From Akkermansia sp. (GTDB lineage: Bacteria > Verrucomicrobiota > Verrucomicrobiia > Verrucomicrobiales > Akkermansiaceae): 64,000 bases of DNA. Below are positions 38,643 to 46,854 of this stretch, in pieces (positions within the stretch are counted from its first letter, which is position 1; the number at the start of each line of letters is the position of its first letter). The position numbers and the translations under genes were made by a program. The notes under the pieces are model-generated. The model was given only the letters and a program-made list of their open reading frames with translations, was not told the DNA's origin and searched no databases. Location: assembly GCA_017558555.1 (NCBI GenBank), contig JAFYUJ010000032.1, positions 30,187-94,186 on the forward strand, in the 5' to 3' direction.

Positions 38643-39389
38643 TTACATCTTGAAATCTTCGCCAAGGTAAATCTTACGAGTCTTGGGGTCGTTGGCAATT
38701 TCTTCTGCATTGCCTTGCTTGATGACTTTGCCTTCAAACAAAATGTAGGCTCGGTCCACGATGCCCAGCGTTTCGCGGACGTTGTGGTCGGTAATGAGGA
38801 TGGAGAGGCCGTCTGTCTCGCGCAGGGAGGCTACAATGCTTTGAATATCCTGCACGGCGATGGGGTCCACACCGGCAAAGGGCTCGTCAAGCATGAGCAA
38901 GCGGGGATTGGCTGCCAGAGCACGGGCGATGGTGAGACGGCGTTTTTCACCACCGGAGAGCTGGATGGACTGGCTCTTGCGCAGTTTGGTAATGTTGAAG
39001 CGCTCCAGCAGTTCATCAGCCTTTTCCAACTGCTGCTTGCGGGTGAGATCTTTGCGCGTTTCCAGAATGGCCATGAGGTTTTCATGCACGCTGAGCTTGC
39101 GGAAGATGGATTCTTCCTGGGGCAGGTAGCCCATGCCCAGGCGGGCGCGCAGGTGCATCGGCAGGCCGGATACATCCTGCCCGGTGAAGGATACCTCCCC
39201 GGAATCCGGACGCACCAACCCGGCGACCATGTAGAACGATGTGGTCTTGCCTGCTCCATTGGGCCCCAGCAGCCCCACAATTTCACCGCAATTTACTTGC
39301 AGACTCACGTTGTCTACAACCTTGCGTTCTTTGTAGGATTTGCACAGACCTCGTGCATCAAGAAGGATTTCATTGGTAGGCTCAGACAT
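38643..39389 (-). CDS. lptB: Lipopolysaccharide export ABC transporter ATPase LptB
   Basis: LptB powers extraction of lipopolysaccharide from the inner membrane with LptF and LptG. The 248-residue product has Walker A GPNGAGKTT, Q-loop GYLPQEESIFRKL, signature LSGGEKRRLTIARAL, Walker B LLMLDEPF and the switch His in ITDHNV. The LPQ..S.FR.L...EN sequence is the usual LptB version. It follows the LptA-like gene by 2 bases. LptF and LptG are not in this window. Confidence 0.95.
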   Translation of the reverse strand: MSEPTNEILLDARGLCKSYKERKVVDNVSLQVNCGEIVGLLGPNGAGKTTSFYMVAGLVRPDSGEVSFTGQDVSGLPMHLRARLGMGYLPQEESIFRKLSVHENLMAILETRKDLTRKQQLEKADELLERFNITKLRKSQSIQLSGGEKRRLTIARALAANPRLLMLDEPFAGVDPIAVQDIQSIVASLRETDGLSILITDHNVRETLGIVDRAYILFEGKVIKQGNAEEIANDPKTRKIYLGEDFKM

Positions 39390-39391
39390 GG

Positions 39392-41731
39392 TTATTTTTT
39401 CTTTTGTTGTTCAATCTGGTCGGGAATGCGCGTGGCTGTGGTCGTATGGCGAGCCCCGGAAATGCGGGCATTGTTTTTCTTGTCGAGGACAACACTGGCG
39501 CCGGCTCCCTGGATGGTGTGGATATTGTATGCGTCTGACAGGGTGATTTTGTGGCCGGTCAGGCGTTTTTCGCCCGTAGCACCGTTGAGGGTGAGCTTGT
39601 CACCCGTGGCGGTCATGATGCGGCCTGTGGAATCCTTGCCGGCCAGAGCCACGCTGCCTTCTGCTGAGGCGAACTTGATGGCCGCCGTGGGCGAATTGTC
39701 TTTGGCAGACGGGGTGGGGTTCATCTCAACCGTGATGACGCCCTTGCACTGCATGGAGGCTTGGGCTGTTTGGATGGTGCCACCCTGGCTTGTGAAGGCC
39801 TTCTCCAGTCCATTGTAGTTGTAAACTAAATGAGGAAAGCGGGGAAGGAGTGGTTGGACCCTGTCGGCGGCCCCCTTGCTCAGCTTGGCGGTGAGCGCAC
39901 CGTTGGCGGTGAGAATGCCATCGGTGGCGGTGATGCGGGATTGCGGGCCAAGTGCCAATTCGCCACTTTCGCGATTCAGGTGCAGACTTTCTCTGGCCTG
40001 GATGCGCGTACCATTTTCTTTATCTTGCAAGGCGGCGTTGATTTGTTCACCCGTGATGTGGATGTCGCCATTGGATGCCAATTCAACAAGCGCGGGAGTT
40101 TGCGCAGATTGCGCAGTAAGTTCATACCCCTTGGAACGCAGCACAACCGGCGAACCGCCTGCGGCTGTGAGAGTGGCCTCGCCCGTCAGCAAATTCAGCT
40201 CCACTTCGGAAGCCCGCAGTTCAGTTTCCGGTTGCCCTGCTACATCGCCATGGTGCAGGACTACATTGCCCGAGGCTCGGGCGTAGGAGATGTCATTGTA
40301 CTGCGCAATGGCCAAGTTGAGATTGCCCGGTTTGCCAACACTCCTGGCTGCTGTGCCTTTCTTGAGTGTCAGAATGAGAGAGTTTTCACAAGAAAAATCA
40401 CTATAATCATCTTTCATGCTGATGCCATGCGGTGCCGTTATGGTGCCATCAGTCGCAGAGAAATGTAAGGTGTCTTTTGTATGGAACGTCCCGCAGATGG
40501 CTGGGGCGTTTTCTTGCGTTGCCGGGCGTTCATAACTACCGGTGATACTGGAACCACTCAGATAGATGTCACCATTGGGCTCCAGTCGCAAAGAACCATC
40601 AGTCATCAGTGTGTTCTTGCCATAGACCAAGCGGCAGTTCTTGCCTTCTGTCAGACAGGTGCCGGCTTTGGCGTCGTGCACAAGATGTTCGCCCTGAATC
40701 TCCCCGGCAGGGCGATTTTCACTATGTGGGGTGGTGGCAATGACGTTGCCCCATGCTTCGGCTCGCAGGATGCCGGCGATGCGCACATTGGTGAATTGGC
40801 TCATGAATCCATCCTTTTCTTTACCTGCCGGGCTCTTGGGTTCCAGCGTAATGTGTGCGCCTTTGTCGAATTGCAGCGTGCCTTGAGGTGTAACGAGGCG
40901 GGCTTTGCCATCGACAACGAGGCTGTGTTCTGCGGCACGATAGTAAACGGTCTCTGCATCTGTTTGCAACTCCGACACGTTTCCTTCTTTGTCTTGCCAG
41001 GTAATGTTGAGTTTGCCACTTTGCAGCAAGATGTCGCCATTGTCATCAGCCATGATGAGCGGGGCATCTCCCTTGCCCGTGGGATCCAACGAAACTTCTG
41101 CCTGACCCTGGCGAATCAGAATGCCCGGAGAAGATTTAGCATGACCTGTCAGCAAAATACAGTTTCTCTGTGTGTCAATGACGGCCTCATCTGTGGTGAT
41201 GTCCAAAGGCTCATCGTTGACCGGCACCTCCATCGTGGCAGGAGCAGAGACTACGGGAACGCCGGGAATTGCTGTGTCATTGTTTCCCGTGGACATCGCG
41301 TCTGATGGGGCTTGTTTGGGCGTCTTGCCCTCTGGGGTGGTGGTGGCGTTTTTTTCGGAAAATAAGGAAGAAGAGGGAAGTTGTACGTAGAGTCTTCTTG
41401 CGCATCGCAGGCGGACGCGCGCATCGCAGACCCGTACATTGTTGATGTAGGTCACCCGCGAGTTTGCTGCATCAAACAGCATGCCACCATCGGATTCTGC
41501 TACGGTTTCGCCCGGGTTGCCTTCCGGCATAGAGCTGTTTTCATATGAAGCTGCGTCCGGTGTGTCATTAATCCCCAGATGCAGCAATATCTCATCCACT
41601 TCCCGGCAGACGTTGTGAATGGAATGAATGGCTGTATGGCGCTCCTGCACGGCTTGGGACTGCCAAGGTGCAATGGTGTCTGCCATGAGCATCGTGGAAC
41701 TCAGAAAGAGGATGGTGGGGATGTATCTCAT
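39392..41731 (-). CDS. Very long LptA/OstA-like periplasmic protein
   Basis: LptA proteins form the beta-jellyroll bridge that carries lipopolysaccharide across the periplasm. The 779-residue product has a signal peptide (MRYIPTILFLSSTMLMA). After a roughly 130-residue unique stretch, it has many OstA-type beta repeats, for example ITTDEAVIDTQRNCILLTGHA, GDILLQSGKLNITW and TATGDKLTLNGATGEKRLTG. E. coli LptA has about 185 residues, so this could hold several jellyroll units or an LptA plus LptC- or LptD-N-like fusion. Placement between an LptC-like gene (4-base overlap) and lptB strongly supports an Lpt role. Confidence 0.78.
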   Translation of the reverse strand: MRYIPTILFLSSTMLMADTIAPWQSQAVQERHTAIHSIHNVCREVDEILLHLGINDTPDAASYENSSMPEGNPGETVAESDGGMLFDAANSRVTYINNVRVCDARVRLRCARRLYVQLPSSSLFSEKNATTTPEGKTPKQAPSDAMSTGNNDTAIPGVPVVSAPATMEVPVNDEPLDITTDEAVIDTQRNCILLTGHAKSSPGILIRQGQAEVSLDPTGKGDAPLIMADDNGDILLQSGKLNITWQDKEGNVSELQTDAETVYYRAAEHSLVVDGKARLVTPQGTLQFDKGAHITLEPKSPAGKEKDGFMSQFTNVRIAGILRAEAWGNVIATTPHSENRPAGEIQGEHLVHDAKAGTCLTEGKNCRLVYGKNTLMTDGSLRLEPNGDIYLSGSSITGSYERPATQENAPAICGTFHTKDTLHFSATDGTITAPHGISMKDDYSDFSCENSLILTLKKGTAARSVGKPGNLNLAIAQYNDISYARASGNVVLHHGDVAGQPETELRASEVELNLLTGEATLTAAGGSPVVLRSKGYELTAQSAQTPALVELASNGDIHITGEQINAALQDKENGTRIQARESLHLNRESGELALGPQSRITATDGILTANGALTAKLSKGAADRVQPLLPRFPHLVYNYNGLEKAFTSQGGTIQTAQASMQCKGVITVEMNPTPSAKDNSPTAAIKFASAEGSVALAGKDSTGRIMTATGDKLTLNGATGEKRLTGHKITLSDAYNIHTIQGAGASVVLDKKNNARISGARHTTTATRIPDQIEQQKKK

Positions 41732-42210
41732 TTGCCTTTGCCGGATGAGAAGGAGGATGATGTGAAAGTTGTGCGCACCGGCCCTTGCAAAATGCCAAGT
41801 TTGGTGCGGAGACTGAAGATGATGCCAGTCCCTTTGGCTGAGAATCGGGGGTCTTTTACGGCGGCGGATTGATCCGTTGTGAGCCTTGATTTGGCAAAGT
41901 CATACTGCGCAGCATAGCAGATGATGGAGGTAACACCCCTGGAGGAATCATACAGCTCAGCGCGTATGTTTTTCATGCTGACCTGTGAGCGAGTGTCAAC
42001 CCGCAATTCATCAGACATCAACAGGGCTGACACGCGGTGGTTTTCGTAGCGGGGCAGGACAATTCCTTTTACTACGCTCCCCTCCGGCAAAAATTGTAAG
42101 CCGGGGAATTCCTTTGCGCCAATATCATCTTGCGGGTCAGCACCCCACAGCGGCTGCAACAAAGCAGCCGCTGTGATGATACTGAAAAATGTGGTGAGTG
42201 TGTGTTTCAC
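41728..42210 (-). CDS. Small exported protein, possible LptC-like component
   Basis: The 160-residue product has a signal or anchor helix (VKHTLTTFFSIITAAALLQPLWG), then beta-rich sequence (RVSALLMSDELRVDTRSQVSM, AELYDSSRGVTSIICYAAQYD). The role is suggested mainly by position: its stop overlaps the LptA-like start (ATGA, 41728-41731) and lptB follows. Real LptC proteins have a similar size and an N-terminal anchor. I see no decisive motif, so other envelope roles remain possible. GTG 42210 is chosen because the signal sequence begins there; an upstream frame to 42261 would overlap kdsA. Confidence 0.55.
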   Translation of the reverse strand: MKHTLTTFFSIITAAALLQPLWGADPQDDIGAKEFPGLQFLPEGSVVKGIVLPRYENHRVSALLMSDELRVDTRSQVSMKNIRAELYDSSRGVTSIICYAAQYDFAKSRLTTDQSAAVKDPRFSAKGTGIIFSLRTKLGILQGPVRTTFTSSSFSSGKGK

Positions 42211-42238
42211 ACTTGTGGTGTTGTGATGGAAACGAAAA

Positions 42239-43057
42239 TCAGGACATCTGGCTGTATGCATTGCGTACCAGCTGCAGATTGGTCAGCACCTTTTCAAGAT
42301 CATCGAGGCGTACCTGGTTCGGGCCATCGCTCATGGCGTTGTCCGGGTCCTTGTGTACTTCCATGAAGACACCATCCACGCCTACGGCCATAGCCGCATT
42401 GGCCAATACAGGGGCCAGTTCGCGGTCGCCGCCCGTCGCACCGCCCAGACCGCCGGGACGCTGCACGGAGTGTGTGGCGTCAAACACAACGGGGTAGCCG
42501 AACTGCTTCATCCAGTACATGCCGCGCATGTCTACCACAAGGTTATTGTAACCAAAACTGGTGCCGCGTTCGCAGAGCATGAAGTTCTCGCAGCCAAAGG
42601 CAATCATCTTTTCACAGATGTTTTTGCAATCCCAGGGAGCGAGGAACTGGCCCTTCTTGATGTTGACAGGCTTGCCGGTTTTGGCGCAGGCTTCCAACAG
42701 GTCACTCTGTCGGCAAAGGAAGGCCGGAACTTGCAGCAAATCAACATACTGAGCTGCATATTCTGCCTGCTCTTCGGTGTGAACATCGGTCACAACGGGT
42801 ACCTGCAGCTCCTTGCCGATTTCGGAAAGGATGCGGCAACCTTCCTGAATGCCGAGACCACGGAAGCTCTTGACACTGGTGCGGTTGGCTTTGTCATAGG
42901 AGGCTTTGAAGATGAAAGGCACGTCAAGTTTGGTGCAAATTTCCTTGATGCTGCGTGCCATTTCCCAGGCAAATTCTTCCTTTTCCAAAGAGCAGGGCCC
43001 CAGCAGATAAAAAGGCTTTGCGCCGCCGATTTCAATGTTCTGAATGTAGAAAGACAT
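42239..43057 (-). CDS. kdsA: 3-deoxy-8-phosphooctulonate synthase (Kdo-8-phosphate synthase)
   Basis: KdsA condenses arabinose-5-phosphate with phosphoenolpyruvate, the committed step to the Kdo of lipopolysaccharide. The 272-residue product carries the family blocks GPCSLE, FKASYDKANRTS, TDVHTEEQA, NIKKGQFLAPWD, CERGTSFGYNNLVVDMRG and DATHSVQRPGG. It has its own promoter and leads the kdsA-lpt-hemC operon, coupling Kdo supply with lipopolysaccharide transport. Confidence 0.97.
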   Translation of the reverse strand: MSFYIQNIEIGGAKPFYLLGPCSLEKEEFAWEMARSIKEICTKLDVPFIFKASYDKANRTSVKSFRGLGIQEGCRILSEIGKELQVPVVTDVHTEEQAEYAAQYVDLLQVPAFLCRQSDLLEACAKTGKPVNIKKGQFLAPWDCKNICEKMIAFGCENFMLCERGTSFGYNNLVVDMRGMYWMKQFGYPVVFDATHSVQRPGGLGGATGGDRELAPVLANAAMAVGVDGVFMEVHKDPDNAMSDGPNQVRLDDLEKVLTNLQLVRNAYSQMS

Positions 43058-43080
43058 AGTGAGATAAGCTTACCTTGCAC

Positions 43081-43109
43081 ATTATGCAGCAAGCCCCGTG
43101 CAAAGTCAA
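43081..43109 (-). promoter_or_regulatory. Promoter of kdsA and the lpt operon
   Basis: TTGACT (43104-43109), 17-bp spacer, CATAAT (43081-43086). The leader is about 17 bases. It separates this operon from the upstream fuc/glycosyltransferase genes. Confidence 0.65.
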
Positions 43110-43155
43110 GGTAGAATGCAGCGGAAAAGCCCTGAAAAATGGATTTATCGTGCGT

Positions 43156-44250
43156 TTACAGCACGGCTTTCAGTATGCGTGGGAGCGCTTGGGCGGTGTG
43201 GAAGACTTGCTGCCAGGATTGAGCAATGGTGTGCGGGGCTCGTTTGTGGCACTGCCAGGCATAAAGCTCATCTTGGATGGCCGCGGCCAATGCTGCGGGC
43301 GTATCATCTTTGGCAATCGTGCCGGAATCCCGGGTTGTGTACCAATGCACCATGCGCAGACGCTCGCGGTTGGTTGTGGCGATGGAACAACCGCAACATA
43401 GTGCTTCGGCCGAGACACCATGGGTGCCCTCGCTTTCAGATGTGCATACGCTGACCATGGCTCGGTTGTATAGCGCGGGGAGTTCATCGTGCTTCACTGC
43501 CCCGAGCAGATGGACTCTTCGGCTTTGTTCTGAGGGGAGCGCTTGCCACCAAGCTTCGCATGCCGGGCCGAAGTTGCCGCAAATGTCGACTTGGACGTGC
43601 GGTTCTTGCTCCAACAACAGTTGCACTGTTTCACGCATGTATGCCGGGCGTTTGATGGGGTCTTCCCAATCCCCTACAAAGAGTACTCGCTTCTCTTTTG
43701 TTTCCCCGGAATAGGTGAAACATGAATCCACGGCTGTGGGCATGGTGCGGCATTTGTCGGCAATGGGCAATCCGTAGCGCTTGTCTCCCAGTAGATGAAT
43801 TTTGGCTACCGGTGAGGCTGCAATGGCATCAGCATAGTTCAGGTGCTTTGCCCGTAAAAAGTTGACGGCCCATTCCCGCAGCAGACGGGGAAATTTGGTG
43901 CATGGCAGGAAATGCCCATTGAAATCAAGCTGCAATATCAGCTTGATGCCGGCACGGTGAATGGCTCGGGCGATGAGCGTGTACCTCGGGTCTCCCCAGG
44001 AATACAGTACCACGGCATCAAGTTCCCGGCTCCGCCACCAGGAGGAAGAGCGCAGCTGCGCCGGAGTCACGCGGAGAACGTGTTCATCATCATCATCATC
44101 ATACCACGGAAGTGGCATGATGGTTTTGCTCTCATACCCCAGCTCCCGCAAGATGCGGCTCACCAAGCCTGTGTCTCGGGTGAAGAAACGGGCGTTGGCG
44201 TGGAAAGCCACCGGGGTGCAGGTGTAAATCTTGCGGGGAGCTGAGGTCAT
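43156..44250 (-). CDS. GT4-like glycosyltransferase, paralogue 1
   Basis: The 364-residue product resembles GT-B retaining glycosyltransferases. It has a Rossmann-like N-half (YTCTPVAFHAN; DAVVLYSWGDPRY) and a C-half with RVLFVGDWEDPIKRPAYM, VHLLGAVKHDELPALYNRA and SEGTHGVSAEALCCGCSI, where the E of the E-x7-E-like donor motif lies. Donor and acceptor are unknown. A paralogue at 45677 shares the N-terminal motif and the SAEALCCGCS block. The gene follows fucK by 6 bases. A GAT trinucleotide run encodes DDDDD near residue 53. Confidence 0.8.
   Translation of the reverse strand: MTSAPRKIYTCTPVAFHANARFFTRDTGLVSRILRELGYESKTIMPLPWYDDDDDEHVLRVTPAQLRSSSWWRSRELDAVVLYSWGDPRYTLIARAIHRAGIKLILQLDFNGHFLPCTKFPRLLREWAVNFLRAKHLNYADAIAASPVAKIHLLGDKRYGLPIADKCRTMPTAVDSCFTYSGETKEKRVLFVGDWEDPIKRPAYMRETVQLLLEQEPHVQVDICGNFGPACEAWWQALPSEQSRRVHLLGAVKHDELPALYNRAMVSVCTSESEGTHGVSAEALCCGCSIATTNRERLRMVHWYTTRDSGTIAKDDTPAALAAAIQDELYAWQCHKRAPHTIAQSWQQVFHTAQALPRILKAVL
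44085..44102. repeat. Trinucleotide repeat (CAT)6 inside paralogue 1
   Basis: Six CAT units on plus, read as GAT-type Asp codons on minus. Unit changes would stay in frame. Paralogue 2 has only GYDDDLRDE at the same point. Confidence 0.7.
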
Positions 44251-44256
44251 GGTCTA

Positions 44257-45672
44257 TCAGAGTTTGGCGTACAGCTCTTGCTGAGCGCCCGGAACGGTTG
44301 TTTCGTAGTCGATGCCGAAAGCATCGCGGCAGGCTTCGGCGCTGGGGTAGGTGCCGGCACCGGCAAAGGCATACATGGCCGCACCCAGTACGGTGCTTTC
44401 GGATACTTTGGCTACCAGGATGGGGAGCCCCAGAATATCGGCGCGCATTTGCGTCCAAATCTTATTGCGGGCACCACCACCCACGAGCAGCAGCTCCGTG
44501 GCTTTGAAGCCCCCCACTTTCTCCAGCTTTTCGAGTCGATTCTTCAGTCGCTGGGTGAGAGCCTCCATCGCAGCGCGATAGATGTGCCCACGGGTGCGGC
44601 CCAGGATGAGCCCCTCGATGCTGCCGGGTACCGGGTCGCTGGGCAGGAAGTTGGGGATGAGTTTGACACCATCGCATCCCGGAGGAATGGCGGCGGCTTC
44701 CGCATCCATCGTGTCGTAAGATTCGCCCTGATAGCAGGTGGCTTTCACCCATTCGATGATGCCGCTGGCAATCCACTGCAGACCGGGATTAAGTAAGCCG
44801 GCTTTGCTGTCAAACTCCACGGTGGCGCCGGCTGCGTAGTCTTCGGCTCCCAAGCCTGCTTTGGCGGTGCGCAGCATCAGGATTTCCCAGGTGCCGCTGG
44901 AAAGGAAGGGCTGGTTCTCTTTCACACCACTGCCAAAGAGGGCAAACTGCGTATCGTGACCGGTGGAGATGACGGGAACAGCCCTGGGCAGCCCCAGTAG
45001 TTCGCATGCAGCAGGGGTGAGGGTGCCAATGACATCTCCGGCATTCACCATGGGTGGGAAAAGTTCCTTGCGTATGCCCAGCGTCCCCAGAATTTCATCG
45101 CTCCAGTCGCCGGTGGCAAGATCTGTCATCTGGGAGGTGCCGGCCATGGTGCGGTCGGTTGCCATCACGCCAGTGAGACGATGGGCCAGGATGTTGGAGA
45201 TGAAAAGCCAGGCGTGTGCCTGCTCCAGCAGTTCGGGGCGGTTTTCTTTGAGCCAGATGAGTTTGTAGATGGTGTTGAAGGCGAATTCACCTACGCCGGA
45301 AATCTGATTGAGCTTGCTCTGCGGCATGTAGGTCTCAATCTTCTTCATGACCTCTGCCGTGCGCGGGCATTTCCAGGAAATGACAGGGTAGAGCAGCTCG
45401 CCCTGCTTGTCTACCAATGCGCCGTCTACACCAAAGGTGGTGATGGTGATGCCGCAGACTTGTGAAGCATCAATTTGTGGCAGGATTTCGCGCGCACAGG
45501 TGGCAAGCTGGTTCAGAATGCGGTCGGCATTCCATACATGGAAATCCGGGTTCTCAGCTCCGGTATCGGTAGAATTGGGCTGGCTGGCTTTGGCTACCAG
45601 TTGCCCTTTTTCATCAACAAGAATGGCGCGTACATTGGTGGCGCCGCAGTCTAAGCAAAGTACGTAAGACAT
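44257..45672 (-). CDS. fucK: L-fuculokinase
   Basis: FucK phosphorylates L-fuculose to L-fuculose-1-phosphate. The 471-residue product is a FGGY kinase closely resembling E. coli FucK along its length. Matching blocks are LDCGATNVRAI, ITTFGVDGALVDKQGELLYP, ISWKCPRTAEVM, AHAWLFISN, STGHDTQFALFGSG and SSGTWEILM. ELLLVGGGARNKIW and the ATP-binding C-half complete it. It sits between two glycosyltransferase paralogues, with gaps of 4 and 6 bases. Confidence 0.95.
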   Translation of the reverse strand: MSYVLCLDCGATNVRAILVDEKGQLVAKASQPNSTDTGAENPDFHVWNADRILNQLATCAREILPQIDASQVCGITITTFGVDGALVDKQGELLYPVISWKCPRTAEVMKKIETYMPQSKLNQISGVGEFAFNTIYKLIWLKENRPELLEQAHAWLFISNILAHRLTGVMATDRTMAGTSQMTDLATGDWSDEILGTLGIRKELFPPMVNAGDVIGTLTPAACELLGLPRAVPVISTGHDTQFALFGSGVKENQPFLSSGTWEILMLRTAKAGLGAEDYAAGATVEFDSKAGLLNPGLQWIASGIIEWVKATCYQGESYDTMDAEAAAIPPGCDGVKLIPNFLPSDPVPGSIEGLILGRTRGHIYRAAMEALTQRLKNRLEKLEKVGGFKATELLLVGGGARNKIWTQMRADILGLPILVAKVSESTVLGAAMYAFAGAGTYPSAEACRDAFGIDYETTVPGAQQELYAKL

Positions 45673-45676
45673 GGTA

Positions 45677-46792
45677 TTATGAGAATATGTTGTTAAAAAC
45701 TTGATTTGCGTGGAAATGAGGTTGCCAGGAGGTGGCGATGGTGTAAGGGTCGCGCTGCCCCTTGTCCCATTGTGCTAATTCTTGTATAAGTGCATCGGCA
45801 AGAGAGACCGGGGTGTCTTGTTCGGATATGGTTCCGGAGTTTTTGGATGTGTACCACAGCACATCTCTCAGCGGGCCCGGCCTGTTTGCCGTCACAACAG
45901 AGCAGCCGCAGCAGAGAGCTTCTGCAGAAACGTTGTGAGAGCCCTCATACAATGATGTGCAAAGAATGATTTTTGCCTGATTGTATACACCCCGCAATTG
46001 GTCATTGGGAATGTTGCCTACCAGTTTGATGAGTTGTTGTGTATTGGGGGGGAGTTGGGCGTGCCACTGTGCCAGCGCTTCTGTGATATTCCCGTATATT
46101 CGTGTTTCAGCAGAACAATTCCGGGCGTACAGCTGCTCCAGAGTTTGCATTAAGACTTCCGGACGCTTTTGAAAGACGTCATCCCATCTGCCTATACACA
46201 CAATAATGTCTTTTTTTTCTTCACCTGTGTATCGGCATTTCGGGGAGACAGGGCAGGGCATAGGGTAGCACTTCTGCTCCACTGAAGCATTGTAGAAAAG
46301 CTTTTGGCTGACTGCTTTTGCGGCATCTGGGCACATGGTTATCACATCTGCATAGCTCAGATGTTTCGCGCGGAAAATGTCTTGCGCAGTTACCAGAGCT
46401 TGAATCCAACACCTTTTGAATAGCGAGGCGTTTTGGGGGATGCCGCTTGTGAAATCGCCGGAAGAATCCATGTGAATCACCAGATAAATGCCTGCTTCAT
46501 GGATGGCCCGGGCTATTTTGCGATAGCGGGGTGCCCCCCACGAATAAAGTACGAGTGCATCTATCTGCAATGATTTCCACCACTCAGTGGATTCCAGATT
46601 CTTGTATTCGGTGCGGATGATTTCATCCCGTAAATCATCGTCGTAGCCGGGAAGAGGCAAAATAACCTTGCTCTCTGTACCAAGGTCTCGCAGTGTGCGG
46701 GAAATGAGCCCGGAATCCCGAATGAAAAACCAATCATTCGCGTGAAAGGCCACCGGCGTGCAGGTGTATACTTTCTTGTACTTTGGATTCAT
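45677..46792 (-). CDS. GT4-like glycosyltransferase, paralogue 2
   Basis: The 371-residue product aligns by eye over its whole length with the product at 43156. Shared parts are the N-terminal KVYTCTPVAFHAN, ALVLYSWGAPRYRKIARAIHEAG, FRAKHLSYADVI, IVCIGRWDD...KRPE, LVGNIPNDQLRGVYNQAKI and SHNVSAEALCCGCSV. It is therefore a duplicate, diverged in the middle. The role in glycan synthesis is inferred from family. Its ATG lies 6 bases after a TATACT box, so it seems to start a new transcript (paralogue 2-fucK-paralogue 1) downstream of the fucI terminator. Confidence 0.8.
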   Translation of the reverse strand: MNPKYKKVYTCTPVAFHANDWFFIRDSGLISRTLRDLGTESKVILPLPGYDDDLRDEIIRTEYKNLESTEWWKSLQIDALVLYSWGAPRYRKIARAIHEAGIYLVIHMDSSGDFTSGIPQNASLFKRCWIQALVTAQDIFRAKHLSYADVITMCPDAAKAVSQKLFYNASVEQKCYPMPCPVSPKCRYTGEEKKDIIVCIGRWDDVFQKRPEVLMQTLEQLYARNCSAETRIYGNITEALAQWHAQLPPNTQQLIKLVGNIPNDQLRGVYNQAKIILCTSLYEGSHNVSAEALCCGCSVVTANRPGPLRDVLWYTSKNSGTISEQDTPVSLADALIQELAQWDKGQRDPYTIATSWQPHFHANQVFNNIFS

Positions 46793-46798
46793 GGACTC

Positions 46799-46826
46799 AG
46801 TATAAAAGAGCCCTGCCGGCTTTCAA
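46799..46826 (-). promoter_or_regulatory. Promoter nested in the fucI terminator
   Basis: TTGAAA (46821-46826) forms part of the loop of the terminator hairpin. A 16-bp spacer follows, then TATACT (46799-46804), 6 bases before the ATG of paralogue 2. Confidence 0.6.
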
Positions 46827-46836
46827 CCGGCAGGGC
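46805..46836 (-). terminator. Terminator or attenuator after fucI
   Basis: Perfect 10-bp stem (GCCCTGCCGG / CCGGCAGGGC) with a 7-base loop, followed on minus by TCTTTT. The short T tract suggests partial read-through. Confidence 0.7.
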
Positions 46837-46854
46837 AAAATATGGTTTTTGCGA

